From Hyphomicrobiaceae bacterium (GTDB lineage Bacteria; Pseudomonadota; Alphaproteobacteria; Rhizobiales; Xanthobacteraceae): a stretch of 52,324 nt of DNA. Numbering within the stretch: position 1 is the stretch's first letter; every line of letters begins with the position of its first letter. The notes beneath the pieces are model-generated. The model was not told the origin of the DNA. It worked only from the letters and a program-made list of their open reading frames with translations, and searched no databases. The stretch spans positions 1 through 52,324 of the forward strand of contig CANJBX010000025.1 in assembly GCA_947472885.1 (NCBI GenBank), written 5' to 3'. The translations under genes were made by a program, and so were the position numbers. Positions 28,284 through 39,434 of this stretch are shown piece by piece.

Positions 28284-29276
28284 ATGTCGCTTCCTGACTA
28301 TTCCATGCGTCAGCTGTTGGAAGCTGGTGTGCACTTTGGCCATCAGTCCCACCGCTGGAACCCGAAGATGGGTGAATATATCTTCGGCGTCCGCAACAAC
28401 ATCCACATCATCGATCTCGCCCAGACCGTGCCGATGCTGCATCGCGCGCTCGAAGCCGTGAGCAACACCGTCGCCAAGGGCGGCCGCATCCTGTTCGTCG
28501 GCACCAAGCGCCAGGCGCAGGACTCGATCGCTGCCGCCGCCAAGAGCTGCGCGCAATATTACATCAACTCGCGGTGGCTCGGCGGCATGCTGACCAACTG
28601 GAAGACCATTTCGGCGTCGATCTCGCGCCTGCGCAAGCTCGACGAGATGCTCGCTGCCGGCGAAGGCAAGGGCTACACCAAGAAGGAGCGCCTGACGCTC
28701 CAGCGCGAACGCGACAAGCTCGACCGCGCGCTTGGTGGCATCAAGGATATGGGCGGCATTCCCGACCTCATCTTCGTGATCGACACCAACAAGGAAGACA
28801 TCGCGATCAAGGAAGCCCAGCGCCTGAACATTCCGGTCGCTGCGATCGTCGATACCAACTGCAACCCGGACGGCATCACCTATCTCGTGCCGGGCAACGA
28901 CGACGCCGGCCGCGCGATCCAGCTCTATTGCGATCTGGTCGCCAAGGCTGCCATTGACGGCATCTCGCGCGGTCAGGGCGATTCGGGTCATGACCTCGGC
29001 GCATCGCATGCGCCGGTCGTGGAAGCATTGCCGGCCGTTGAAGTTGGCCTCGGCTTCGAAGCCCTGCCGGGTCCGCGCGGCGTTGCCGACGACCTCAAGA
29101 AGCTTACCGGCGTGTCGCCGGAAATCGAAAAGAAGCTCAATGACCTCGGCCTGTTCCACTACTCGCAGATCGCCGATCTCAGCCCGACCGCCGCGCACAA
29201 CGTCGGCGAAGAAGTCGGTCTGCCAGGCCGCGTCGGCGGCTGGGTCACGAAGGCCAAGGAACTGAGCGCCGAGTAA
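28284..29276 (+). CDS. rpsB: 30S ribosomal protein S2 with C-terminal extension
   Basis: The first 235 or so residues are standard S2: [49 protein letters not shown] and [21 protein letters not shown] further stretch to residue 330 includes, from about 261, [20 protein letters not shown] and [20 protein letters not shown]. This looks like the helix-hairpin-helix module also appended to some alphaproteobacterial L21 and NuoE proteins. ATG 28284 ([11 protein letters not shown]) with the CGGAGAA ribosome site is preferred over an upstream frame to 28071. It is followed by tsf, as in most bacteria. Confidence 0.96.
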   Translation: MSLPDYSMRQLLEAGVHFGHQSHRWNPKMGEYIFGVRNNIHIIDLAQTVPMLHRALEAVSNTVAKGGRILFVGTKRQAQDSIAAAAKSCAQYYINSRWLGGMLTNWKTISASISRLRKLDEMLAAGEGKGYTKKERLTLQRERDKLDRALGGIKDMGGIPDLIFVIDTNKEDIAIKEAQRLNIPVAAIVDTNCNPDGITYLVPGNDDAGRAIQLYCDLVAKAAIDGISRGQGDSGHDLGASHAPVVEALPAVEVGLGFEALPGPRGVADDLKKLTGVSPEIEKKLNDLGLFHYSQIADLSPTAAHNVGEEVGLPGRVGGWVTKAKELSAE

Positions 29277-29303
29277 TCCGGCGCAGCGTAACGGTCATCA
29301 TGT

Positions 29304-29342
29304 CCGGATATCGGGGGCGTTATGCAGCCCCTGATATTCCGG
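29304..29342 (+). other. Stem-loop in the rpsB-tsf spacer
   Basis: A near-perfect stem pairs 29304-29318 with 29327-29342 (CCGGATATCGGGGGC with GCCCCTGATATTCCGG, one bulge and one mismatch) around the loop GTTATGCA. No T-run follows. It lies 28 bases after the rpsB stop and 114 before tsf, so it could set the S2:EF-Ts ratio by protecting the rpsB mRNA end or by partial termination. Confidence 0.55.
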
Positions 29343-29456
29343 TCATGCAGCGATTATCTGTGACGTTAATCAGCAACTTTCACGCTGCGTAACGGCCACG
29401 GATTTGCACCGCCGCAAGCCCGTGGTTTTGGCGCGGCTCATGTAAGGAATATTGAA

Positions 29457-30380
29457 ATGGCAACGATTACTGCTGCAACCGTCAAGGATCTGCGCGAGCG
29501 CACCGGCGCCGGCATGATGGACTGCAAGGCCGCGCTTAACGACACCCAGGGTGATGTCGAAGCTGCCATCGATCTCTTGCGCAAGAAGGGCCTCTCGAAG
29601 GCCGCCAAGAAATCCGGCCGTGTCGCCGCCGAAGGTCTGATCGGCATCGTCACCAAGGGCAGCAAGGGCGTCGTCGTCGAAGTGAACTCCGAAACGGATT
29701 TCGTGGCGCGCAACGACCAGTTCCAGGGCCTGACCAAGATGGTTGCGCAGGTCGCGCTCGATGTCGGTGACGATGTCGAGAAGATCAAGGCGTCGAAGGT
29801 CGGCGCGATCACGATTGCGGAAGCGATTTCCGACACCGTCGCCAAGATCGGCGAGAACATGACGCTGCGCCGCGCCAGGCTGCTCGAAGTTGGGCAGGGC
29901 GTCGTCGGCAGCTACATGCACAATTTCGTTGCCGAAGGCGTCGGCAAGATTGGCGTGCTGGTCGCGCTCGAGTCCCCGGGCAAGGCTGACGTGCTGGCTG
30001 ATCTCGGCCGCAAGATCGCGATGCACATCGCGGCTTCGAACCCGCTCGCCGTCGATCCGTCGGGTCTCGATCCGGCGGTGGTCGCGCGCGAGAAGGAAGT
30101 CATGGCCGAAAAGTTCCGCGCACAGGGCAAGCCGGACGCGATGATCGCCAAGATCGTCGAGTCGGGCCTCAAGACTTACTACAAGGAAGTCTGCCTGCTC
30201 GATCAGCCGTACATCCACGACAACGGCAAGACCGTTGCGCAGGCGGCCAAGGAAGCCGAAGGCGCAGCCGGCGGCCCGATCAAGATTGTATCGTTCGTGC
30301 GTTTTGCGCTCGGCGAAGGCATCGAAAAGAACGAAAGCGACTTCGCAGCTGAAGTCGCTGCGGCAGCCGGCCAGAAATAA
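29457..30380 (+). CDS. tsf: Translation elongation factor Ts
   Basis: This 307-residue factor recycles EF-Tu from GDP to GTP form. The N-terminal UBA-like part has [20 protein letters not shown] with the conserved TGAGMMDCK. The core has [12 protein letters not shown], where the Asp-Phe pair contacts EF-Tu. [12 protein letters not shown] and [14 protein letters not shown] follow. Length is in the usual alphaproteobacterial range. ATG 29457 follows AAGGAAT. Confidence 0.97.
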   Translation: MATITAATVKDLRERTGAGMMDCKAALNDTQGDVEAAIDLLRKKGLSKAAKKSGRVAAEGLIGIVTKGSKGVVVEVNSETDFVARNDQFQGLTKMVAQVALDVGDDVEKIKASKVGAITIAEAISDTVAKIGENMTLRRARLLEVGQGVVGSYMHNFVAEGVGKIGVLVALESPGKADVLADLGRKIAMHIAASNPLAVDPSGLDPAVVAREKEVMAEKFRAQGKPDAMIAKIVESGLKTYYKEVCLLDQPYIHDNGKTVAQAAKEAEGAAGGPIKIVSFVRFALGEGIEKNESDFAAEVAAAAGQK

Positions 30381-30543
30381 TCGGAGTGATGCCCCGTCCG
30401 CCTGCACGAAAGTGTGGGCGAACGGCGGCAACGCCCCGGTTCATACTGCGGTGTGGCCCTAACACGCCTATGATTGGTGCGAGTCGATAACCCGTACCGC
30501 GTCAGGATCGAGACGCAGGACAACCGCCCGGATCAAAGCGCCC

Positions 30544-31260
30544 ATGGCCAAGCCTGCTTACCGCCGCGTCATTGTCAAAATCTCCGGCGAAGCATTAAGC
30601 GGGTCGGCGGGCTTTGGTTTCGATCCGGCCACCCTCAAGCGCATCGCCCTTGACCTCGTCGCCAGCCGCAAGCTCGGCACCGAGGTCGGCGTCGTGGTCG
30701 GCGGCGGTAACTTCTTGCGCGGGGCGCAGACGGCAAGCACGGCGCTTGCCCGCGAGACCGCCGACTCCATGGGCATGCTGGCGACCGTCATGAACGCGCT
30801 CGCGCTCGAAGCCGCCATTGGCGAAGCCGGCGGCAGCGCGCGCACCTTGTCGGCGATCTCGATGCCGCAGGTTTGCGAGAGCTATTCGCGCCAGCGCGCC
30901 ATCAAGCATTTTGCCGAGGGTCATATCGTATTGTTCGCGGGTGGGACCGGAAACCCGTACTTCACGACCGACACGACGGCCGTGCTGCGCGGGGTCGAGA
31001 TGCGCTGCGACGCGGTTCTCAAGGCCACCAATGTGGACGGCATCTACAGCGCCGATCCCAAGAAGGACCCAAATGCGACACGCTTCGAAAAGCTGTCGCA
31101 TTCCGAAGCGATTGCGCGCGATCTCAAGGTGATGGACGCCACAGCCTTTGCGCTTGCCCGCGAAAACCGTATGCCTATCATCGTGTTTTCAGTAGGTGAC
31201 GCAGGCGCGATAGAAGCCGTGCTGCGTGGCGCAGGGCGGGCAACGACCGTCAGCGCCTAG
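30544..31260 (+). CDS. pyrH: Uridylate kinase
   Basis: This 238-residue amino-acid-kinase-fold enzyme phosphorylates UMP to UDP and is normally controlled by UTP and GTP. Hallmarks are [13 protein letters not shown] at the start, [13 protein letters not shown], the [20 protein letters not shown] loop and [17 protein letters not shown]. It is essential and its place before frr is conserved. The 163-base spacer after tsf shows no gene. The ATG at 30544 gives the standard N-terminus (MAKPAYRR). Confidence 0.96.
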   Translation: MAKPAYRRVIVKISGEALSGSAGFGFDPATLKRIALDLVASRKLGTEVGVVVGGGNFLRGAQTASTALARETADSMGMLATVMNALALEAAIGEAGGSARTLSAISMPQVCESYSRQRAIKHFAEGHIVLFAGGTGNPYFTTDTTAVLRGVEMRCDAVLKATNVDGIYSADPKKDPNATRFEKLSHSEAIARDLKVMDATAFALARENRMPIIVFSVGDAGAIEAVLRGAGRATTVSA

Positions 31261-31288
31261 ACTTAAACTTTCTCGGTAGGAGGCCACG

Positions 31289-31852
31289 ATGGCAGCCGCG
31301 ACTTTTGACATCAACGACATCAAGCGCCGCATGCAGGGCGCCGTGACTTCGCTCAGGACAGAACTCAGCGGTCTGCGCACGGGGCGCGCCTCCGGCGCGC
31401 TGCTCGATCATGTGCAGGTTGAGGCATACGGTTCCAGCATGCCGCTCAACCAACTTGCGACCGTGAGCGTTCCCGAGCCGCGCCTCATCAGCGTGCAGGT
31501 CTGGGACAAGACCATGGTCAAGGCGGTCGAGAAGGGCATCACCGCCGCCAACCTCGGCCTGACGCCGGCGACCGAAGGCCAGGTGATCCGCCTGCGCTTG
31601 CCTGAACTCAACGAAGAGCGCCGCAAGGAACTTGTGAAGCTCGCCCACAAGTATGCCGAAGCCGCGCGCATCGCCGTGCGTCACGTCCGCCGCGATGGCC
31701 AAGACCTTCTCAAGAAACTCGAGAAGGACAAGGCCATCAGCGAGGACGATCACACCGGCAAGTCGACCGAGGTGCAGAAGGCGACCGACAGCACCATCAC
31801 CGAGGTCGATCAGGCGTTGGCGGCCAAGGAAAAAGAGATCATGACCGTCTGA
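31289..31852 (+). CDS. frr: Ribosome recycling factor
   Basis: This 187-residue factor splits the post-termination ribosome with EF-G. The three-helix-bundle domain I includes [20 protein letters not shown], and the linker and domain II contain [20 protein letters not shown]. The conserved [11 protein letters not shown]-like stretch appears as [14 protein letters not shown] good AGGAGG site precedes the ATG. Length and placement between pyrH and uppS are normal. Confidence 0.97.
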   Translation: MAAATFDINDIKRRMQGAVTSLRTELSGLRTGRASGALLDHVQVEAYGSSMPLNQLATVSVPEPRLISVQVWDKTMVKAVEKGITAANLGLTPATEGQVIRLRLPELNEERRKELVKLAHKYAEAARIAVRHVRRDGQDLLKKLEKDKAISEDDHTGKSTEVQKATDSTITEVDQALAAKEKEIMTV

Positions 31853-31883
31853 GATGCCGGGGGCGCGCGGGTCGGAGACAGGT

Positions 31884-32639
31884 ATGGCCGAAAACAAAAC
31901 GCCGAACGATTCCGACGCGGCATTCGGCGTGCCCCATCACGTTGCGATCATCATGGATGGCAACGGCCGCTGGGCTTCACAGCGCGGCTTGCCGCGTGCC
32001 GAAGGTCATCGCCGCGGTGTCGAGGCCCTACGCCGCACCGTGCGTGCTGCCGGCGAGATCGGCGTCAAGGTTCTGACCATCTTTTCGTTCAGTTCGGAAA
32101 ACTGGTCGCGTCCGCGTCAGGAAATCCTCGACCTGATGGGATTGCTGCGCCGTTTCATTCGCCATGACCTTGCAGAGCTTCATGCGAGCGGCGTTCGCGT
32201 GAAGATCGTCGGCGAGCGGGAAGGGCTTGAGACTGAAATTCGCCGCCTGCTCGACGAAGCGGAAGAACTTACCAAGGACAATCCGGGCCTGTTGCTTGTG
32301 GTCGCGTTCAACTACGGCAGCCGCGACGAGATCGTGCGCGCGACCAGGCGCATCGCAGAAGACATCGCCGCCGGCCGCATCAAGCCGGAAGACATCAATT
32401 CCGCAATGATCGGCCAGCATCTCGACACGGCCGGTATCGAAGATCCCGATCTCATCATCCGCACCAGCGGCGAACAGCGGCTGTCCAACTTCCTGCTGTG
32501 GCAGGCGGCTTACAGCGAGTTCGTGTTTGTGCAGGTCTACTGGCCGGAATTCGACAAGGCCGCGCTTGAAAGCGCGATTGCCGAATACCATCGGCGCGAG
32601 CGCCGCTTCGGGGGCCTTGCTGCCCGCACCGGGTCCTGA
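31884..32639 (+). CDS. uppS: Isoprenyl transferase (undecaprenyl diphosphate synthase)
   Basis: This 251-residue cis-prenyltransferase makes the C55 carrier lipid for peptidoglycan. [13 protein letters not shown] holds the catalytic aspartate at residue 25, and the later [11 protein letters not shown] and [20 protein letters not shown] are classical. ATG 31884 (MAENKTPND), after GGAGACAG, is preferred to the ATG at 31854, which almost touches frr and adds ten unconserved residues. The stop overlaps the cdsA start (TGATG). Confidence 0.95.
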   Translation: MAENKTPNDSDAAFGVPHHVAIIMDGNGRWASQRGLPRAEGHRRGVEALRRTVRAAGEIGVKVLTIFSFSSENWSRPRQEILDLMGLLRRFIRHDLAELHASGVRVKIVGEREGLETEIRRLLDEAEELTKDNPGLLLVVAFNYGSRDEIVRATRRIAEDIAAGRIKPEDINSAMIGQHLDTAGIEDPDLIIRTSGEQRLSNFLLWQAAYSEFVFVQVYWPEFDKAALESAIAEYHRRERRFGGLAARTGS

Positions 32640-33358
32640 TGGTGGAGCCGGACAAACGCGAGGGTGTGGCTGCCGTGAAGGCCGGCAGCGACCTGCCGTT
32701 GCGTGCGGTTTCCGGCCTTGCAATGGCCGCGCTCGCCTTGCTCGCGGCATGGATGGGCGGGATGACGTTCATCGTGTTTTGGAGCATCGCTGCAATCCTG
32801 ATTTTCTGGGAGTGGAACAAGATCGTCGCGGCGTCTTCGCAACGTGCGTTGTGGATTGCGGCTGGCGTCGTCTACGCGGCGATTGCCGGCGTTGCGCCGG
32901 TCCTGCTGCGTGGCAGCGTGGATTTTGGTTTTGTCGCCATCGTGTTTCTGTTCGCGGTGGTGTGGACGACGGATATCGCAGGCTATGTCGTCGGGCGTCT
33001 CGTCGGCGGCGCGAAGCTGTGGCCGGCCGTCAGCCCGAAGAAAACCTGGTCCGGCGCGATTGGCGGCATTGTCGGAGCCGTGATTGCCGGAGCGGCGGTC
33101 GTGCATTTTTCGGGCATTCCGGTTGGCGCGGTCATCCTGCTTGCGGTGGTGTTGTCGATTGCCTCGCAGGCGGGCGACTTGTTTGAATCCGCAATCAAGC
33201 GGCGCTTTGGCGTGAAGGACGCGAGCCATATTATTCCGGGCCATGGCGGCGTGATGGACCGTCTCGACGGTTTCATTGTCGCGGCGCTGGTTGCCGCGGT
33301 GATCGGTCTGTTGCGCGGCGGGCTGATGCAGCCCGGCCGCGGATTGCTGGTGTGGTGA
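32639..33358 (+). CDS. cdsA: Phosphatidate cytidylyltransferase
   Basis: This 239-residue integral enzyme makes CDP-diacylglycerol, the precursor of all phospholipids. The C-terminal signature is clear: SIASQAGDLFESAIKRRFGV followed by KDASHIIPGHGGVMDRLDGF. About seven membrane spans are visible from residue 20 onward, including TTDIAGYVVGRLVGGAKLWP and SPKKTWSGAIGG. It is somewhat shorter than the 270-285 residues of many CdsA but has all core motifs. It overlaps uppS by one base; dxr follows at once. Confidence 0.94.
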   Translation: MVEPDKREGVAAVKAGSDLPLRAVSGLAMAALALLAAWMGGMTFIVFWSIAAILIFWEWNKIVAASSQRALWIAAGVVYAAIAGVAPVLLRGSVDFGFVAIVFLFAVVWTTDIAGYVVGRLVGGAKLWPAVSPKKTWSGAIGGIVGAVIAGAAVVHFSGIPVGAVILLAVVLSIASQAGDLFESAIKRRFGVKDASHIIPGHGGVMDRLDGFIVAALVAAVIGLLRGGLMQPGRGLLVW

Positions 33359-33363
33359 GCGAG

Positions 33364-34551
33364 ATGGCGAAACAGCGTACGATCACGCTGCTCGGTGCGA
33401 CAGGCTCCATCGGCGCCAGCACCATTGATTTGATTGAACGCAATCGCGGCAATTTCCGCGTCGAAGCGGTAACGGCATCGCGAAATGCGACGGCGCTGGC
33501 GAAGATCGCACGCAGTCTCGGCGCGCAGTTTGCAGCGATTGCAGATCCTGCCTGTTACGCCGAACTCAAGGACGCGCTCGCTGGCTCCGGCATCGAGTCT
33601 GCCGCCGGCAACGAGGCTGTGGTCGAGGCCGCGCAGCGTCCGGCCGACTGGGTGATGGCTGCGATTACGGGGTCTGCCGGACTAAAGCCGACACTCGCCG
33701 CCGTCGCGCGCGGCGCGTTCATCGGCCTTGCCAACAAGGAATGCCTTGTGTGCGCGGGTTCGTTGTTCATGGGGAAGGTGCAGGAGTCCGGAGCGACGGT
33801 GTTGCCCGTCGATTCCGAACACAACGCGATCTTTCAGGCGCTGGCGGCGGGCCGGCGGGAAGACGTCAAGAAGATCGTCCTGACGGCCTCGGGCGGCCCA
33901 TTCCGGACCTGGCCATTGGCGCTGATGCAGAAGGCCACGGTCGAACAGGCGCTCCAGCATCCCAACTGGTCGATGGGCCGCAAGATCACGATTGATTCAG
34001 CGACCATGATGAACAAGGGATTGGAACTGATTGAAGCCCATCATCTTTTTGGGCTTGCAGGTGGGCAGATTGAGGTGCTGGTGCATCCCCAGTCCACCGT
34101 CCACGGGGTCGTGGAATTCCGCGATGGTTCGATGATTGCCCAGATGGGCCCGACCGACATGCGGGTACCGATTGCCCATTGTCTGGCGTGGCCGGAGCGG
34201 ATCGAGGCGGCCGTGCCGTCGCTCGATCTCGCGCGGCTTGCCAATCTGAGTTTTGAAGCCCCGGATCTGGTGCGGTTTCCGGCCCTGCGGCTGGCGCGGG
34301 CGGTACTGGAAGCGGGAAATGGCGCGGCCACGGCCCTTAACGCCGCCAATGAAGTTGCCGTGGACGCTTTTCTGGCAAAACGCCTCGGGTTTGCCGGAAT
34401 CGCGGCCTTGGTGGAAGAAACGGTGACTGAGGCAGGCCGCCGGGGCCATTTGCGGGAGCCCGCGAGCGTCGAGGATGCACTTTCCGTTGACCATGTTTCA
34501 CGATCCCTGGCCGCGGACCTATTGCCCCGAATTGCCGCAAAGGCTTCCTAA
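33364..34551 (+). CDS. dxr: 1-deoxy-D-xylulose 5-phosphate reductoisomerase
   Basis: This enzyme of about 395 residues commits carbon to the MEP isoprenoid pathway using NADPH. The dinucleotide motif LLGATGSIGAST is at residues 8-19. The active site has PVDSEHNAIFQAL and LTASGGPF, with the flexible loop, and NKGLELIEAHHLFG with VHPQSTVHG follows. Start choice: ATG 33364 (MAKQRTITLLG) or one of two GTGs (33352, 33355) overlapping the cdsA end. The ATG gives a compact N-terminus right at the Rossmann strand. Confidence 0.95.
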   Translation: MAKQRTITLLGATGSIGASTIDLIERNRGNFRVEAVTASRNATALAKIARSLGAQFAAIADPACYAELKDALAGSGIESAAGNEAVVEAAQRPADWVMAAITGSAGLKPTLAAVARGAFIGLANKECLVCAGSLFMGKVQESGATVLPVDSEHNAIFQALAAGRREDVKKIVLTASGGPFRTWPLALMQKATVEQALQHPNWSMGRKITIDSATMMNKGLELIEAHHLFGLAGGQIEVLVHPQSTVHGVVEFRDGSMIAQMGPTDMRVPIAHCLAWPERIEAAVPSLDLARLANLSFEAPDLVRFPALRLARAVLEAGNGAATALNAANEVAVDAFLAKRLGFAGIAALVEETVTEAGRRGHLREPASVEDALSVDHVSRSLAADLLPRIAAKAS

Positions 34552-34604
34552 CAGTTCGCTAATCGGATGCGGCCAATTGTAGTCGTCAACACGGTGAGGA
34601 ATGC

Positions 34605-35756
34605 ATGTTTGGTGATATCGCGTCCGGCATGGGGGCTTTCGGCAATGGCGTCATTGGCTATTTCGTCCCTTTCCTGTTTGTCCTGAAGATTGTCGTTTTC
34701 TTCCACGAACTTGGGCACTTCCTCGTAGCCCGCATGTGCGGCGTGAAGGTGCTGACCTTTTCGGTGGGGTTTGGCCCGGAACTGTTCGGCTTCAACGACC
34801 GCTACAATACGCGCTGGAAGATTTCCGCGATCCCGCTGGGCGGCTACGTAAAGTTCTTTGGCGACGACAATGCCGCCAGCGTGCCGGATACGGCCGCGGT
34901 TGCCGGCATGAATTCCGACGAGAAGAGCGTCAACTTTTCCCACCAGCCGGTGCGTTCCCGCGCGGCTATCGTGGCCGCGGGCCCGATTGCGAATTTCATT
35001 CTGGCCATCGTTATTTTTGCTGGCGTGTTCATGATCTACGGCAAGCCGTCGTCGGTCGCGCGCGTCGATTCCGTGCAGGAAAACAGCGCCGCCGCTGCGG
35101 CTGGTCTGCGTGGCGGCGATACGATCCTTTCCATCGACGGCCGCACCATCGACAGTTTCAACGACATGCAGCGCATCATATCGACCAGCGCGGGCAAGCA
35201 GCTTGCCATTGTTGTCCAGCGTGGCGGCGCACAGGTAGCGCTGAACGCCACGCCGCAGCTGCGCGAGGTCAAGGATAGCTTCGGTAACGTTCACCGCGTC
35301 GGCGTTCTTGGCGTCGCGCGTTCGATGGCGCCGGAAGAGGCTTCGGTCGAACAGGTCAATCCGGTCAAGGCGGTCTGGCTGGGCATGCAGGAAACCTGGT
35401 TCGTGGTCGATCGCACCATGTCCTACCTCGGTGGTGTGATCGCTGGCCGCGAGTCAGCGGATCAGTTGGGTGGACCGATCCGCATTGCCCAGGTTTCGGG
35501 GCAGGTCGCGACCGCTGGCATGACCGCGCTGATTCACCTCGCCGCGGTGCTTTCCGTGTCGATTGGTCTGCTAAATTTGTTTCCAGTACCGCTGCTCGAT
35601 GGCGGGCATCTTCTATTCTACGGGATCGAGGCGATTCGGGGCCGTCCGCTGTCCGAACGGGCGCAGGAATACGGTTTCCGGGTTGGTCTTGCTCTGGTCG
35701 CAATGTTGATGATTTTTGCGACTTACAACGACATCCGGAACCTTGCGCCGTCGTGA
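34605..35756 (+). CDS. rseP: RIP metalloprotease RseP (site-2 protease)
   Basis: This 383-residue intramembrane zinc protease cleaves anti-sigma factors and remnant signal peptides. The zinc motif HELGH is at residues 34-38 in the first membrane helix. One PDZ domain covers about 130-215 (RVDSVQENSAAAAAGLRGGD). The third zinc ligand is in NLFPVPLLDGGHLLFYGIEA near the C-terminus. Only one PDZ domain is seen, as is common in alphaproteobacteria. Its position between dxr and bamA is the classical envelope-stress arrangement. Confidence 0.95.
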   Translation: MFGDIASGMGAFGNGVIGYFVPFLFVLKIVVFFHELGHFLVARMCGVKVLTFSVGFGPELFGFNDRYNTRWKISAIPLGGYVKFFGDDNAASVPDTAAVAGMNSDEKSVNFSHQPVRSRAAIVAAGPIANFILAIVIFAGVFMIYGKPSSVARVDSVQENSAAAAAGLRGGDTILSIDGRTIDSFNDMQRIISTSAGKQLAIVVQRGGAQVALNATPQLREVKDSFGNVHRVGVLGVARSMAPEEASVEQVNPVKAVWLGMQETWFVVDRTMSYLGGVIAGRESADQLGGPIRIAQVSGQVATAGMTALIHLAAVLSVSIGLLNLFPVPLLDGGHLLFYGIEAIRGRPLSERAQEYGFRVGLALVAMLMIFATYNDIRNLAPS

Positions 35757-35923
35757 TCCGGGGCGGATCTGCGGTAAATGGGCAAGTTTCTGAGATTTAA
35801 CGGCTAAATGGGGTAGTGCGGACTGTTTGCAGGGGACGGAAAAGCCGGTTACAAGTAACTCTTGGTAGCCGGAAATGCCGTTAAGCGAACGGACGACCGC
35901 AGGGGATTTAAGGGCGTAGCGGG

Positions 35924-38305
35924 ATGGAATTGATCGTAAGAGTGCTTTGGGGGCTGAGCGTCGCCAGCTTGGTCCTTGGTGGGGTACTTTGGGGTTCGCT
36001 GGCCACCAGTGGCGGGCGTTTTGACGCTGCCTATGCGCAGGGCGTCAGTTCCATCGCCGTCGAAGGCAACCGCCGCGTCGAAGCCGAGACGATCCGTTCC
36101 TACTTCAAGGGCCGCGATACGGCCTCCATCGATGCCGGCCTGAAGGCGCTTTACGCCACCGGCCTGTTCCTGGATGTCAAAATTCGCCAGGAAGGCGGCC
36201 GTGTGGTCGTGGCTGTGCGGGAAAACCCGGTCATCAATCGCATTGCGTTCGAAGGCAACTACAAGGCCAAGGACGAACAGCTTTCCTCGGAACTCCAGTC
36301 CAAGCCGCGCGGCGCCTATACGCGTGCGGCCGTGCAGTCCGACGTCCAGCGCATCATGGAAATCTACCAGCGCAGCGGACGTTATGACGTTTCCGTGGAT
36401 CCCAAGATTATCGAACTGCCGAACAATCGCGTCGATCTCGTGTACGAGATCAAGGAGGGCGCCAAGACCGCCGTCCAGAAGATCCGTTTTGTCGGCAACA
36501 AGGCGTATTCCGACTACCGTTTGAAAGACATCGTCAAGACCGGGCAAACCGATTGGCTGAGCTGGATCAAGAGCAACGACTTCTACGATCCGGATCGCAT
36601 CGAGGCGGATCGCGAACTGCTGCGCAAGTTCTACCTCAAGGTAGGTTATGCCGACGTGCGCGTGACTTCGGCGGTAGCCGAGTTCGATCCCGGCTCGAAG
36701 GGCTTTACGGTCACTTATACAATCGAGGAAGGCGACCTTTACCGCTTCGGCGTCGTCGACATTCAATCGAATGTTCGCACCGTTGATGCCATTGCGCTGC
36801 GCCCCAAGCTTCGTATGGCTCCCGGTGGTGTCTATAACGCCGATGCCGTTGAAAAGACCGTCGAAGATATCACCATCGACATTGCCAAGCGTGGCTACCC
36901 GTTTGCGGTCGTGCGTCCGCGCGGTGAGCGCGATTTCGCAGGCCACAAGGTCAACATGTTGTTCGTGGTGGACGAAGGTCCGCACACCTACATCGAACGC
37001 ATCAACATCCGCGGCAATACGCGTACGCGTGACTATGTCGTGCGTCGCGAATTCGATATCGCCGAAGGCGATGCCTATAACCGCGCGCTGATTGATCGGG
37101 CCGAGCGTCGCCTCAAGAATCTCAATTTCTTCAAGTCCGTTCGTGTCACCAATGAGCCGGGCTCTGCGCCTGATCGCATTATCGTCAACGTTGAAGTCGA
37201 AGAACAATCGACCGGCGAATTTGCATTCTCCGGCGGCTTTTCGACCGCCGATGGCGCATTGGGCGAAGTTTCGGTCGGCGAGCGCAATCTGCTTGGCCGC
37301 GGTCAGAACGTGCGTGCCTCGGTCCAGTATGGCCAGCGCTCGCGCGGCTTCGATCTGTCGTTTGTCGAGCCTTACTTGATGGGCCAGCGGGTCGCGCTGG
37401 GTCTCGACGTGTTCGGCAAGCAAACGACCAGCACCAGCTATCTGTCATACAACACCAAGACGATTGGCGGCGCGATCCGTCTCGGCGTTCCGCTCACCGA
37501 CAATATCGGCTTGCAGACGCGTTATTCAGGCTACCGGCAGGAAATCTCGCTGCCGCCGGTTCTCAACAACTGTAACATCATCAACCCGCCTGCTTGCTAC
37601 AACGACGGCGAAGCATCGCTGGCGATCCGCAAGGAACTCGCACAAGGCCCGGTATTCGTCTCGCTCGTCGGTTACGGACTGACCTACAATACGCTCGACA
37701 ACAATCGTAACCCGACCAGCGGCTTCTCGGCTTCATTCAATCAGGACATCGCCGGTGTCGGCGGCGACGTCAACTTCGTCAAGTCAACTGCTGATTTCAA
37801 GCACTACTCCGAGATCGCATCGGACGTTGTTGGCATGGCGCGCTTCCAGGCCGGTCACGCGACGGGATGGGGTGGCCAGAACCTGCGCATGCTCGATCAC
37901 TTCCAGGGTGGTCCGAACATCGTGCGTGGCTTCGCGCCCGCCGGCTTCGGTCCACGCGATCTGACGCCGGGTACCAATCAGGACGCATTGGGCGGTTCGT
38001 TGTATTGGGCTGCAACCTACGAACTCCAGACCCCGGTGTTCTTTGCGCCCAAGGACTTCAGCATGCGCTTTGCGCTGTTCGCCGACGTTGGTCAGGTCAC
38101 GGATTATCGCGGTCCAACGAGCTACGCGCTCACTGGCGAGACACTCCTGCTGCCGGCCGACAATCCGATCCGTTCTTCGGTCGGTGCGGGCATCCTGTGG
38201 GATTCGCCGATTGGGCCGCTGCGCTTCGACCTCGCCTTTGCGACGACCAAGGCGTCTTACGACCGCACCCAGTTCTTCCGTTTCGGCGGCGGAACCAAGT
38301 TCTGA
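35924..38305 (+). CDS. bamA: Outer membrane protein assembly factor BamA
   Basis: This 793-residue outer-membrane protein inserts beta-barrel proteins. An N-terminal signal region runs to about residue 40 (ending in AAYAQG). Five POTRA repeats follow to about 425, the first starting [20 protein letters not shown]. The C-terminal 16-stranded barrel contains the VRGF motif ([15 protein letters not shown]) and ends in phenylalanine ([10 protein letters not shown]), as required for barrel recognition. A 167-base spacer without another gene precedes it. Confidence 0.96.
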   Translation: MELIVRVLWGLSVASLVLGGVLWGSLATSGGRFDAAYAQGVSSIAVEGNRRVEAETIRSYFKGRDTASIDAGLKALYATGLFLDVKIRQEGGRVVVAVRENPVINRIAFEGNYKAKDEQLSSELQSKPRGAYTRAAVQSDVQRIMEIYQRSGRYDVSVDPKIIELPNNRVDLVYEIKEGAKTAVQKIRFVGNKAYSDYRLKDIVKTGQTDWLSWIKSNDFYDPDRIEADRELLRKFYLKVGYADVRVTSAVAEFDPGSKGFTVTYTIEEGDLYRFGVVDIQSNVRTVDAIALRPKLRMAPGGVYNADAVEKTVEDITIDIAKRGYPFAVVRPRGERDFAGHKVNMLFVVDEGPHTYIERINIRGNTRTRDYVVRREFDIAEGDAYNRALIDRAERRLKNLNFFKSVRVTNEPGSAPDRIIVNVEVEEQSTGEFAFSGGFSTADGALGEVSVGERNLLGRGQNVRASVQYGQRSRGFDLSFVEPYLMGQRVALGLDVFGKQTTSTSYLSYNTKTIGGAIRLGVPLTDNIGLQTRYSGYRQEISLPPVLNNCNIINPPACYNDGEASLAIRKELAQGPVFVSLVGYGLTYNTLDNNRNPTSGFSASFNQDIAGVGGDVNFVKSTADFKHYSEIASDVVGMARFQAGHATGWGGQNLRMLDHFQGGPNIVRGFAPAGFGPRDLTPGTNQDALGGSLYWAATYELQTPVFFAPKDFSMRFALFADVGQVTDYRGPTSYALTGETLLLPADNPIRSSVGAGILWDSPIGPLRFDLAFATTKASYDRTQFFRFGGGTKF

Positions 38306-38339
38306 TCATAACCGCCGACCGCGTTTCGGCGTTGGCAAC

Positions 38340-39434
38340 ATGACCGAGCCGCTGTTCGCACCCGAACCGTCCCCAATCTCGCTTGCCGAGATTGCGGCAC
38401 TGACTGGTGCGCAGCTGCAGGGTTTTGCTTCGCCGGACCTTCGCATCGCCAGCGTTGCTCCCCTGGAGCGCGCCGGTCCGCATGATCTGGCCTTCATCGA
38501 CAACACCAAGTTCATCGACCAGCTCGCGGTGACCCGCGCCGGCGCTTGTCTCATTACGCCGCGGCTGGAAGCCCACGCGCCGCCCCATGTGGCCTTGCTG
38601 CGGGTTCGCGACCCCTACAAGGCGTTTGTCGCCGTCGCCCGCAAGCTGTTCGTGACCACGCTGCGGCCATCCTCGATGTTCGGCGTAAGCGGTATTTCGT
38701 CCGGCGCTATCGTGCATCCGACGGCGCGACTGGAAAGTGGCGTGACGGTCGATCCCGGCGCGGTCATCGGTCCGCTGGCGGAGATCGGTTCAGGCACGGT
38801 CGTCGGGGCAGGCGCGGTCATCGGCCCCGCAGTTCGCGTTGGCCGCGATTGCTCCATCGGCGCCGGCGCATCGGTGATCCATACGATCATCGGAGATCGT
38901 GTGATCGTTCATCCGGGTTGCCGGTTCGGGCAGGACGGCTTCGGCTACATCATGGGCGCAGGCGGGCATCTCAAGGTGCCGCAGGTGCGCCGTGTCATCA
39001 TTCAGGACGACGTCGAGATTGGCGCCGGCACCTGCATCGACCGCGGCGCGTTTCGCGACACCGTGGTCGGCGAGGGCACCAAGATCGACAACATGGTGCA
39101 GATTGCTCACAATGTCTCGATTGGCCGTCACTGCGTGATCGTCGCGCAATGCGGCATCGCCGGCAGCGCAACAATCGAGGATTTTGTCGTGCTCGGCGGA
39201 CGCGTCAGCGTCATCGACCATGCTACCATCGGCGAGGGTGCGCAGCTTGCGGCAACGTCGAGTGTTCACGCGGATGTTCCGCCCGGCGCACGCTGGGGCG
39301 GCACGCCGGCCAAGCCCTTGAAACAATGGTTCCGCGAAATGCTGACCCTGGAGCGTTTGACCCGCACCGGCAGCGTTCAGGAACATAGTGCGCCGAGTGG
39401 CAACAGCGAGAACGGCAACCGGAGCAGCACATGA
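38340..39434 (+). CDS. lpxD: UDP-3-O-acylglucosamine N-acyltransferase
   Basis: This 364-residue left-handed beta-helix enzyme adds the second acyl chain in lipid A synthesis. An N-terminal uridine-binding domain (about 1-105) is followed by hexapeptide repeats from about 115 ([20 protein letters not shown]). [20 protein letters not shown] carries the catalytic histidine. ATG 38340 ([12 protein letters not shown]) is taken; the longer frame from 38043 lies inside bamA. It overlaps fabZ by four bases. Confidence 0.96.
   Translation: MTEPLFAPEPSPISLAEIAALTGAQLQGFASPDLRIASVAPLERAGPHDLAFIDNTKFIDQLAVTRAGACLITPRLEAHAPPHVALLRVRDPYKAFVAVARKLFVTTLRPSSMFGVSGISSGAIVHPTARLESGVTVDPGAVIGPLAEIGSGTVVGAGAVIGPAVRVGRDCSIGAGASVIHTIIGDRVIVHPGCRFGQDGFGYIMGAGGHLKVPQVRRVIIQDDVEIGAGTCIDRGAFRDTVVGEGTKIDNMVQIAHNVSIGRHCVIVAQCGIAGSATIEDFVVLGGRVSVIDHATIGEGAQLAATSSVHADVPPGARWGGTPAKPLKQWFREMLTLERLTRTGSVQEHSAPSGNSENGNRSST

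Noticed and set aside
30395-30425. Imperfect hairpin in the tsf-pyrH spacer
   Set aside because: Short, with mismatches and a GAAA loop but no T-run or conserved context; could be chance in GC-rich DNA.
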